64,000 nucleotides of DNA. Origin: Limnanthes douglasii subsp. nivea. Taxonomy: Eukaryota; Streptophyta; Magnoliopsida; Brassicales; Limnanthaceae. This document shows, in pieces, positions 1-9,617 of the stretch (positions are counted from its first letter, which is position 1; each line of letters opens with the position of its first letter). The DNA is taken from assembly GCA_036936605.1 (NCBI GenBank), contig JAUPFV010000003.1:103735278-103799277 (forward strand), read 5' to 3'. Under the pieces are notes generated by a model. That model worked only from the letters and a program-made list of their open reading frames with translations. It was not told where the DNA came from and searched no databases. Made by a program: the position numbers and the translations under genes.

Positions 1-318
1 ACTACTCTAACTTCATTTCTCGACACAAAACATTAACTCTCAGCTCATTTCTCCTTCTATTCATTTTAAACAACCCTACCTTTACCTCCTTCTTCGATAC
101 CTCCTTCGATACACTCCTGCCTTTACCCCTTCCTTCGATCCGAACACTTCAATACTTACCTAACTTGTATAACTAGCTATATATACTAACCCTTCGATCC
201 GAACACTCCAATACCTACCTAACTTGTATAACTAGCTATATATACTAACCCTAGTATATACAGCTACTTGTTTCAACTTACAAACAAAATACAGTACAAA
301 CATATATTAAGCAGCTCC

Positions 319-341
319 GAGGAGGGGTGCCGCCCCTCCTC
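319..341. repeat. GC-rich hairpin of the satellite unit (first copy)
   Basis: Perfect 9-bp arms (GAGGAGGGG and CCCCTCCTC) around a 5-nt loop. It recurs once per unit, with point changes in a few (for example near 2171, 5908 and 19219), and is missing from the unit near 18327. Confidence 0.85.
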
Positions 342-517
342 TCCATAGCTACATAGCTGCAGTCCAACTCGCTCAACTGACTGGTATCGTAGGAGATGTC
401 TGAGAATAGCTGGGTTCCTTGGTTCCTACCAACCAGCTTTACTACACGAAGGCAGACATCGCCAGTGATTCGCATTAAGCGGCAGAACGATCAAGAACTT
501 CTTTAAGAAATTAGTGG

Positions 518-533
518 CTTAGGTCGACCTAAG
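518..533. repeat. 16-bp perfect palindrome of the satellite unit (first copy)
   Basis: CTTAGGTCGACCTAAG is its own reverse complement and includes a SalI-type GTCGAC core. It is unchanged in the units I checked on both sides of the retrotransposon. Confidence 0.85.
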
Positions 534-726
534 TGTTCTTCTGTCGTGCGAGAACCTGGGGGGGAGTAGTACTCCTCTGCGACGGGTTGACGCCTAGCGT
601 CCGACGAACTCATTATACGACATCTCATCTGGATAGGTTCTTCCTACTTTTCATCAGAAAACGAAGAAAAACGAAGCCCTATCTAGATGGCGGAAATAGA
701 TTCAGAGAAAAACCTAGAGCCCTCGT

Positions 727-762
727 CTAGTTAGATATACTAAGGCTAGTATATCTAACTAG
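727..762. repeat. Long inverted repeat of the satellite unit (first copy)
   Basis: Two 16-bp arms, CTAGTTAGATATACTA and its complement, separated by 4 nt. Some units have slightly shorter arms because of a T-to-A change (for example near 1661). It could extrude as a cruciform. The right end of the whole array falls inside one of these (22437). Confidence 0.85.
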
Positions 763-772
763 TTATACTGTT

Positions 773-860
773 CATACGCGCGCGTATACGCATACGCGTA
801 TACACGCACGCATACACACGTATACATGCACATGCACACAAACATGCACACACACACGCA
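773..860. repeat. Alternating purine-pyrimidine tract of the satellite unit (first copy)
   Basis: About 88 bp of almost uninterrupted CG, CA, TA and CACA steps (starting CATACGCGCGCGTATACG). The tract varies in length between units; for example 17820-17950 is longer. Such tracts favour left-handed (Z) DNA, but that is inference from composition only. Confidence 0.75.
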
Positions 861-3800
861 TCCTCCCTCTATGGCCTCTCTAAGCCCTCTTTAACCTACG
901 AAAAAGAGAACAACGACTAAACTACCATAAACTACTCTAACTTCATTTCTCGACACAAAACATTAATTCTCAGCTCATTTCTCCTTCTATTCATTTTAAA
1001 CAACCCTACCTTTACCTCCTTCTTCGATACCTCCTTCGATACACTCCTGCCTTTACCCCTTCCTTCGATCCGAACACTTCAATACTTACCTAACTTGTAT
1101 AACTAGCTATATATACTAACCCTTCGATCCGAACACTTCAATACCTACCTAACTTGTATAACTAGCTATATATACTAACCCTAGTATATACAGCTACTTG
1201 TTTCAACTTACAAACAATATACAGTACAAACATATATTAAGAAGCTCCGATGAGGGGTGCCGCCCCTCCTCTCCATAGCTACATAGCTGTAGTCCAACCC
1301 GCTCAACTGACTGGTATCGTAGGAGATGTCTGAGAATAGTTGGGTTCCTTGGTTCCTACCAACCAACTTTACTACACGAAGGCAGACATCGCCAGTGATT
1401 CGCATTAAGCGGCAGAACGATCAAGAACTTCTTTAAGAAATTAGTGGCTTAGGTCGACCTAAGTGTTCTTCTGTCGTGCGAGAACCTGGGGGGGGAGTAG
1501 TACTCCTCTGCGACGGGTTGACGCCTAGCGTCCGACGAACTCATTATACGGCATCTCATCTGGATAGGTTCTTCCTACTTTTCATCAGAAAACGAAGAAA
1601 AACGAAGCCCTATCTAGATGCCGGAAATAGATTCAGAGAAAAACCTAGAGCCCTCGTCTAGTAAGATATACTAGGGCTAGTATATCTAACTAGTTATACT
1701 GTTCATACGCGCGCGTATACGCATACGCGTATACACGCACGCATACACACGTATACATGCACATGCACACACACACACGCATCCTCCCTCTATGGCCTCT
1801 CTAAGCCCTCTTTAACCTACGAAAAAGAGAACAGCGATTAAACTACCATAAACTACTCTAACTTCATTTCTCGACACAAAACATTAACTCTCAGCTCATT
1901 TCTCCTTCTATTCATTTTAAACAACCCTACCTTTACCTCCTTCTTCGATACCTCCTTCGATACACTCCTGCCTTTACCCCTTCCTTCGATCCGAACACTT
2001 CAATACTTACCTAACTTGTATAACTAGCTATATATACTAACCCTTCGATCCGAACACTCCAATACCTACCTAACTTGTATAACTAGCTATATATACTAAC
2101 CCTAGTATATACAGCTACTTGTTTCAACTTACAAACAAAATACAGTACAAACATATATTAAGCAGCTCCGAGGAGGGGTGCCCCCCCTCCTCCACATAGC
2201 TACATAGCTGCAGTCCAACCCGCTCAACTGACTGGTATCGTAGGAGATGTCTGAGAATAGCTGGGTTCCTTGGTTCCTACCAACCAGCTTTACTACACGA
2301 AGGCAGACATCGCCAGTGATTCGCATTAAGCGGCAGAACGATCAAGAACTTCTTTAAGAAATTAGTGGCTTAGGTCGACCTAAGTGTTCTTCTGTCGTGC
2401 GAGAACCTGGGGGGGAGTAGTACTCCTCTGCGACGGGTTGACGCCTAGCGTCCGACGAACTCATTATATGGCATCTCATCTGGATAGGTTCTTCCTACTT
2501 TTCATCAGAAAACGAAAAAAAACGAAGCCCTATCTAGATGCCGGAAATAGATTCAGAGAAAAACCTAGAGCCCTCGTCTAGTAAGATATACTAGGGCTAG
2601 TATATCTAACTAGTTATACTGTTCATACGCGCGCGTATACGCATACGCGTATACACGCACGCATACACACGTATACATGCACATGCACACAAACATGCAC
2701 ACACACGCATCCTCCCTCAATGGCCTCTCTAAGCCCTCTTTAACCTACGAAAAAGAGAACAGCGACTAAACTACCATAAACTACTCTAACTTCATTTCTC
2801 GACACAAAACATTAACTCTCAGCTCATTTCTCCTTCTATTCATTTTAAACAACCCTACCTTTACCTCCTTCTTCGATACCTCCTTCGATACACTCCTGCC
2901 TTTACCCCTTCCTTCGATCCGAACACTTCAATACTTACCTAACTTGTATAACTAGCTATATATACTAACCCTTCGATCCGAACACTCCAATACCTACCTA
3001 ACTTGTATAACTAGCTATATATACTAACCCTAGTATATACAGCTACTTGTTTCAACTTACAAACAAAATACAGTACAAACATATATTAAGCAGCTCCGAG
3101 GAGGGGTGCCGCCCCTCCTCTCCATAGCTACATAGCTGCAGTCCAACTCGCTCAACTGACTGGTATCGTAGGAGATGTCTGAGAATAGCTGGGTTCCTTG
3201 GTTCCTACCAACCAGCTTTACTACACGAAGGCAGACATCGCCAGTGATTCGCATTAAGCGGCAGAACGATCAACAACTTCTTTAAGAAATTAGTGGCTTA
3301 GGTCGACCTAAGTGTTCTTCTGTCGTGCGAGAACCTGGGGGGGAGTAGTACTCCTCTGCGACGGGTTGACGCCTAGCGTCCGACGAACTCATTATACGGC
3401 ATCTCATCTGGATAGGTTCTTCCTACTTTTCATCAGAAAACGAGGAAAAACGAAGCCCTATCTAGATGTCGGAAATAGATTCAGAGAAAAACCTAGAGCC
3501 CTCGTCTAGTTAGATATACTAGGGCTAGTATATCTAACTAGTTATACTGTTCATACGCGCGCGTATACGCATACGCGTATACACGCACGCATACACACGT
3601 ATACATGCACATGCACACAAACATGCACACACACACGCATCCTCCCTCTATGGCCTCTCTAAGCCCTCTTTCACCTACGAAAAAGAGAACAGCGACTAAA
3701 CTACCATAAACTACTCTAACTTCATTTCTCGACACAAAACATTAACTCTCAGCTCATTTCTCCTTCTATTCATTTTAAACAACCCTACCTTTACCTCCTT

Positions 3801-6710
3801 CTTCGATACCTCCTTCGATACACTCCTGCCTTTACCCCTTCCTTCGATCCGAACACTTCAATACTTACCTAACTTGTATAACTAGCTATATATACTAACC
3901 CTTCGATCCGAACACTCCAATACCTACCTAACTTGTATAACTAGCTATATATAATAACCCTAGTATATACAGCTACTTGTTTCAACTTACAAACAAAATA
4001 CAGTACAAACATATATTAAGCAGCTCCGAGGAGGGGTGCCGCCCCTCCTCTCCATAGCTACATAGCTGTAGTCCAACCCGCTCAACTGACTAGTATCGTA
4101 GGAGATGTCTGAGAATAGCTGGGTTCCTTGGTTCCTACCAACCAGCTTTACTACACGAAGGCAGACATCGCCAGTGATTCGAATTAAGCGGCAGAACGAT
4201 CAAGAACTTCTTTAAGAAATTAGTGGCTTAGGTCGACCTAAGTGTTCTTCTGTCGTGCGAGAACCTGGGGGGGGGGGGAGTAGTACTCCTCTGCGACGGG
4301 TTGACGCCTAGCGTCCGACGAACTCATTATACGACATCTCATCTGGATAGGTTCTTCCTACTTTTCATTAGAAAACGAAGAAAAACGAAGCCCTATCTAG
4401 ATGCCGGAAATAGATTCAGAGAAAAACCTAGAGCCCTCGTCTAGTAAGATATACTAGGGCTAGTATATCTAACTAGTTATACTGTTCATACGCGCGCGTA
4501 TACGCATACGCGTATACACGCACGCATACACACGTATACATGCACATGCGCACAAACATGCACACACACACACGCATCCTCCCTCTATGGCCTCTCTTAG
4601 CCCTCTTTAACCTACGAAAAAGAGAACAGCGATTAAACTACCATAAACTACTCTAACTTCATTTCTCGACACAAAACATTAACTCTTAGCTCATTTCTCC
4701 TTCTATTCATTTTAAACAACCCTACCTTTACCTCCTTCTTCGATACCTCCTTCGATACACTCCTGCCTTTACGCCTTCCTTCGATCCGAACACTTCAATA
4801 CTTAACTAACTTGTATAACTAGCTATATATACTAACCCTTCGATCCGAACACTTCAATACCTACCTAACTTGTAAAACTAGCTATATATACTAACCCTAG
4901 TATATACAGCTACTTGTTTCAACTTACAAACAAAATACAGTACAAACATATATTAAGCAGCTCCGAGGAGGGGTGCCGCCCCTCCTCTCCATAGCTACAT
5001 AGCTGCAGTCCAACTCGCTCAACTGACTGGTATCGTAGGAGATGTCTGAGAATAGCTGGGTTCCTTGGTTCCTACCAACCAGCTTTACTACACGAAGGCA
5101 GACATCGCCAGTGATTCGCATTAAGCGGCAGAACGATCAACAACTTCTTTAAGAAATTAGTGGCTTAGGTCGACCTAAGTGTTCTTCTGTCGTGCGAGAA
5201 CCTGGGGGGGAGTAGTACTCCTCTGCGACGGGTTGACGCCTAGCGTCCGACGAACTCATTATACGGCATCTCATCTGGATAGGTTCTTCCTACTTTTCAT
5301 CAGAAAACGAAGAAAAACGAAGCCCTATCTAGATGCCGGAAATAGATTCAGAGAAAAACCTAGAGCCCTCGTCTAGTTAGATATACTAGGGCTAGTATAT
5401 CTAACTAGTTATACTGTTCATACGCGTGCATATACGCATACGTGTATACACGCACGCATACACACGTATACATGCACATGTACGTGCACATGCACACAGA
5501 CATGCACACACACACGCATCCTCCCTCTATGGCCTCTCTAAGCCCTCTTTAACCTACGAAAAAGAGAACAACGACTAAACTACCATAAACTACTCTAACT
5601 TCATTTCTCGACACAAAACATTAACTCTCAGCTCATTTCTCCTTCTATTCATTTTAAACAACCCTACCTTTACCTCATTCTTCGATACCTCCTTCGATAC
5701 ACTCCTGCCTTTACCCCTTCCTTCGATCCGAACACTTCAATACTTACCTAACTTGTATAACTAGCTATATATACTAACCCTTCGATCCGAACACTTCAAT
5801 GCCTACCTAACTTGTATAACTAGCTATATATACTAACCCTAGTATATACAGCTACTTGTTTCAACTTACAAACAAAATACAGTACAAACATATATTAAGA
5901 AGCTCCGAGGAGGGATGCTGCCCCTCCTCTCCATAGCTACATAGCTGCAGTCCAACCCGCTCAACTGACTGGTATCGTAGGAGATGTCTGAGAATAGCTG
6001 GGTTCCTTGGTTCCTACCAACCAGCTTTACTACACGAAGGCAGACATCGCCAGTGATTCGCATTAAGCGGCAGAACGATCAAGAACTTCTTTAAGAAATT
6101 AGTGGCTTAGGTCGACCTAAGTGTTCTTCTGTCGTGCGAGAACCTGGGGGGGAGTAGTACTCCTCTGCGACGGGTTGATGCCTAGCGTCTGACGAACTCA
6201 TTATACGACATCTCATCTGGATAGGTTCTTCCTACTTTTCATCAGAAAACGAAGAAAAACGAAGCCCTATCTAGATGCCGGAAATAGATTCAGAGAAAAA
6301 CCTAGAGCCCTCGTCTAGTTAGATATACTAGGGCTAGTATATCTAACTAGTTATACAGTTCATACGCCCGCGTATATGCATACGTGTATACACGCACGCA
6401 TACACACGTATACATGCACATGTACGTGCACATGCACACAGACATGCACACACACACACGCATCCTCCCTCTATGGCCTCTCTAAGCCCTCTTTAACCTA
6501 CGAAAAAGAGAACAACGACTAAACTACCATAAACTACTCTAACTTCATTTCTCGACACAAAACATTAACTCTCAGCTCATTTCTCCTTCTATTCATTTTA
6601 AACAACCCTACCTTTACCTCCTTCTTCGATACATCCTTCGATACACTCCTACCTTTACCCCTTCCTTTGATCCGAACACTTCAATACTTACCTAACTGGT
6701 ATAACTAGCT

Positions 6711-6715
6711 ATATA
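6711..6715. repeat. Target-site duplication (left)
   Basis: ATATA; the partner is 17233-17237. Removing the element and one copy restores the satellite consensus AGCTATATATACTAAC-type junction, as seen in neighbouring units. Confidence 0.85.
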
Positions 6716-7195
6716 TGATGAGTCCGAATTCGAAGTGCTCCCCGGAAGGGCAGCCCAAAGAAAATCTCTCCGTAAACCGGATAGGATCCAAGAGCTTAAT
6801 TCGAACAGGACATTTGAACCGGGCAGGTGACTTCGAACACTGCAAGCCCAAAGCAGTTCGAACTATGACTAAAGTACTAAAAAACCTAAACACTATCTGA
6901 CTAAGCTACTTGCCCATCTGCTTAAAACTCATGGGTCTTTAAACATGACCCGGGTCCATTAAACTTGACCCGAAAGCCCATAAGGGCCCAAATTACATAC
7001 TATAAATACCCAACCACCAGCATTAACTATGGGCAACAAAAATTTACTGCTGCCAAGCTGCTCAATTCTCTCTCCACCTTGAAACACCTTGAAACACCTT
7101 GAAACACCTTCACACCACCCTGAAACACCCTCACGCCGCCTTAAAACTCCACTTGAAATTACCAGCCTACCCTCAGGCTACTTTTATCCTCACCA
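6716..7195 (+). repeat. 5' LTR
   Basis: 480 bp, starting TGATGAG and ending CACCA. It has three copies of a 10-bp CTTGAAACAC unit where the 3' LTR has two. It contains a TATA box. Upstream flank is satellite; the primer-binding site follows directly. Confidence 0.94.
7001..7007 (+). promoter_or_regulatory. Putative LTR TATA box
   Basis: TATAAAT in a T/C-flanked context, about 190 bp before the LTR end. The identical motif lies at 17048-17054 in the 3' LTR. The position fits a U3/R boundary promoter; the transcription start was not determined. Confidence 0.6.
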
Positions 7196-7198
7196 AAT

Positions 7199-7215
7199 TG
7201 GCGACCACAGTGGGA
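7199..7215 (+). promoter_or_regulatory. Primer-binding site (PBS)
   Basis: TGGCGACCACAGTGGGA lies 3 nt after the 5' LTR end. It begins with TGG, complementary to the CCA end of a tRNA. It resembles the TGGCGAC-type PBS reported for other Tat elements; the tRNA identity is not verified. The same 17 bases recur at 56691-56707 in a second, decayed element. Confidence 0.8.
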
Positions 7216-7268
7216 GGCGACGGTGCCTGAATCCAGTATTCAAAACCAAGTAAAGAAATTCTGTCCGA

Positions 7269-9611
7269 ATGAATCCGGATAATCCAGAGCTTCCACCAGC
7301 TTTGCTCGAAGTGGTGGAAGAGAATGATGAGTATACTGTCCAAGAGCGCGACAGGTTAAAACTTGAGATAGAAGCTCTGAGGGCTGAAAAAGCCAAGATG
7401 GGCGTGAAAGAGAAATCCAAAGCATCAGCTGCTCACCACACCGATAACCCAAGAGAGCATGGGGTTTCCAAAACTCACGAGAGCACTAAGAAGACGCATG
7501 CCAGCTCTAAAAAATCTCACCGGTCCAAGCCTGTGGAGAGTTCTGACTCGAGTTCAGAGTCTTCGGACAGCTCTTCGGACAGTGAGGGAAGTGAAAAGTC
7601 CTTGTCCTCTAGCAGTGACGAGGGACGAACCAAGAAGAAACAAAAGAAAGTTAAAAAGTATTCCAGAAAAAGAGATCACCATGGAAGAATGAAGAGGCAT
7701 ATAGGAAAAGGGTCATCTCACCACCGGAGGTATACGGACAAGATGTTGATGGATCCTTTTGCTTTCCACGATGAGCCAGGTATCTTTGCAACTCCTAATG
7801 AGGATACCGTGTTCAGTCGTGGGAGGAATTGGAGGCAGTCTCCACTGTCTTCTAAAATCCTATCCGGAAACCTCCCCAAGAGGTTCGACAGCACCAAGAT
7901 GGAGAAGTATGATGGCAGTACTGATCCGGACAATCATCTGGAGCAATTCAAGAACTTCATGATGAACTTTGATGATGATGATAAACTACTCTGTAGGGCA
8001 TTCTCCCAATCATTTATGGGGAGTGCTCTGAAATGGTACAACAGCCTGCCTCAGGGTTGTATTAAAGACTTTGATACTTTTTGGGTGGCCTTTTGAAGGC
8101 AGTTTGTGGGAAGTAAGGAGCTGAAGGGCAATGGAGACACAATAATCCATTGTGCCCAAGAGCCAAATGAGTCGTTAAAGGAGTACATAAGTCGTTTTGT
8201 AAACACAAAGAATGGGTTGGCTGATTGCTTTGAACAGGTAGCAATAGCATCCCTGAGACAAGGTTTGAACCCAGGAAACCTGGTCGATTCGGTGACCAGG
8301 AAGAAAGCCATGACCTGGGGAGGATTGCTGAACCAAGTTGGCAAGCAGATAAATGTTGATGAAACGAAAAAGACCAGGGTGCACAGACAAGTGAGATCCA
8401 CCCCGGTGGCACCAACTCCAAATCAAAACCAGTCCGGGAACAAAGCAAGAGAAACCGGACAGGGGCATGGAAGGGGAAAGGCTCAGTCTCAACCAGCTGC
8501 TCCTGCACAAAGTCAACAATCTAGAAACAAAATAGGGCCGTGGGTCCAACCGGAGTGGTTTGCAGAGCTCAAAGAAAGTGTGGCAACCATTTTCGAGAAA
8601 ACAAAAGATGAAGTACACTACCGGAGACCGGCAACCTTGCAGTCTCCCAGAGAACATCGAAATAATTCCTTTTGCCAATACCATAATGATATTGGCCATA
8701 CCACCGATGATTGCATAGCTTTGAAACAAGAGGTACAAAACTTGATTGAAAGAGGAAAGTTGGGTGCATACGTTAAAAGAAGAGGAGGCAACAGGCCTGA
8801 CAACACTCATAGGGTTGGTCCAAGCAACGCTGCCCCGGAGGGGGCTATGGTAATAGTTGAAAGGTTTGACGTAGAGTCTGAGTATTTGGATCCTGATCCA
8901 ACAAGAAACAGAGTGGGTACTATCGAGGAGCGTTCTAGATCAGTCTCCGGGCTCATTAAATTCTTCGAGTCACTGACAATTTTCGGAGGGGACACTATGA
9001 CAGCTCCTACCACTTCTTCAAGAAAAAGGCATGTTCATAATTTGGCCTCCCAGCTAGAAGGAGGCATGACATCCTATCAATCTCCAAACTCATTCCCATT
9101 CATAGTTTTCGATGAGGATGATTTGAGAGATATTGCTGGCCCTCATGAGGATGCTGTTGTCATAGGAGCATCTATAGGGGACAATGAGATAAGGCGAATT
9201 TTGGTAGATACTGGGAGCTCTGCCAATATCCTTTTCCTAGACACTTACAAGAAAATGAAAAATCCAGGTGTGATTCAAAAGTCAGACAGGTCGATCGTGG
9301 GCTTCACGGGTAGCTCAGCCGATGTAATCAGAGAGTTTGAAGAAGAAGTGTTGTTGGGCAGGGGCCCTTTCAAGAAAACGGTCAGAATACTCTTCATTGT
9401 GGTGGATTGTCCCACTTGTTATAATGCTATTCTAGGGAGGTCTTGGCTCTCTAGGATGCATGCAGTGGCTTCGACAGTCCATCAGTGTCTAAAGTATGCT
9501 GTTCAGGGACAGGTTGGGGTTGTCCGGAGCAGCCAAAAGGTTGCAAGAGAATGCTATGCCACTGCCTTGGCTCCACGAACGCTGGGGGCAGTCCGTATCA
9601 ACGATCAATAG
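7269..9611 (+). pseudogene. gag-pro: Retrotransposon gag-protease (one internal stop)
   Basis: About 780 codons in a single frame. Residues 1-50 form a charged, helix-prone stretch, then a Ser/Asp/Lys-rich linker, then the capsid-like retrotransposon Gag domain (roughly 200-370). A zinc-knuckle-like motif of the form C-x2-H-x4-GH-x4-C starts near residue 469. A retroviral-type aspartic protease follows, with the active-site DTG (Asp at 9207-9209, residue 647) and a later ILGRSWL motif. A TGA at 8094-8096 interrupts the Gag domain; it is one C-to-T change from an Arg codon, so CpG deamination is a likely cause. The frame ends at the TAG at 9609-9611, directly in frame with pol. ATG 7269 is the first good start after the 73-nt leader. 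Gag packages the RNA and the protease would cut the polyprotein. Confidence 0.9.
8094..8096 (+). other. In-frame TGA inside gag
   Basis: The reading frame is open on both sides for hundreds of codons, and the stop falls in the conserved core of the Gag domain. It probably inactivates this copy. Confidence 0.85.
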
Positions 9612-9617
9612 CAGTTT
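9606..9617 (+). promoter_or_regulatory. Possible stop-codon read-through site between gag-pro and pol
   Basis: The bases CAA-TAG-CAG-TTT lie exactly at the boundary between the protease and RT parts, and the frame continues open through the stop into pol. The tobamovirus read-through signal is CAA-UAG-CAR-YYA (established knowledge); this site differs only at the last base. A chance mutation of a sense codon such as CAG is the alternative. Confidence 0.5.

Larger units (their letters stand above)
1..6715. repeat. Satellite array, left part (about 930-bp unit)
   Basis: Tandem head-to-tail units of about 921-942 bp, very similar to each other. The same landmark recurs near 278, 1208, 2129, 3057, 3984, 4924 and 5866. 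The array enters from the left edge and is cut at 6715 by an LTR retrotransposon; it resumes at 17233. Each unit has a 59-bp internal direct duplication (132-190 and 191-249 in the first unit), a GC-rich hairpin, a 16-bp palindrome, a G run, a long AT-rich inverted repeat and an alternating purine-pyrimidine tract. Short open frames of about 65 codons recur in the units, but they follow from homogenised sequence and are not supported as genes. I do not recognise the family; it does not look like rDNA. Confidence 0.96.

Noticed and set aside
241..275. Telomere-like AACCCTA words in the satellite
   Set aside because: A single AACCCTAG per unit, not tandem telomeric repeats.
278..475. Recurrent 65-codon minus-strand frame in each satellite unit
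   Set aside because: It is kept open because the units are nearly identical. It loses its start in the unit near 4181 and is cut by deletion near 18327. There is no domain, and nothing shows expression.
533..730. Recurrent 65-codon plus-strand frame in each satellite unit
   Set aside because: It begins at GTG, not ATG, and a G run of variable length (6 to 13) shifts the frame in many units.
3538..3735. Minus-strand frame rich in Cys, Val and Tyr
   Set aside because: It is a translation of the alternating purine-pyrimidine tract.
8175..8810. Long minus-strand frames opposite gag
   Set aside because: Shadow frames of the gag coding sequence, with no recognised domain.
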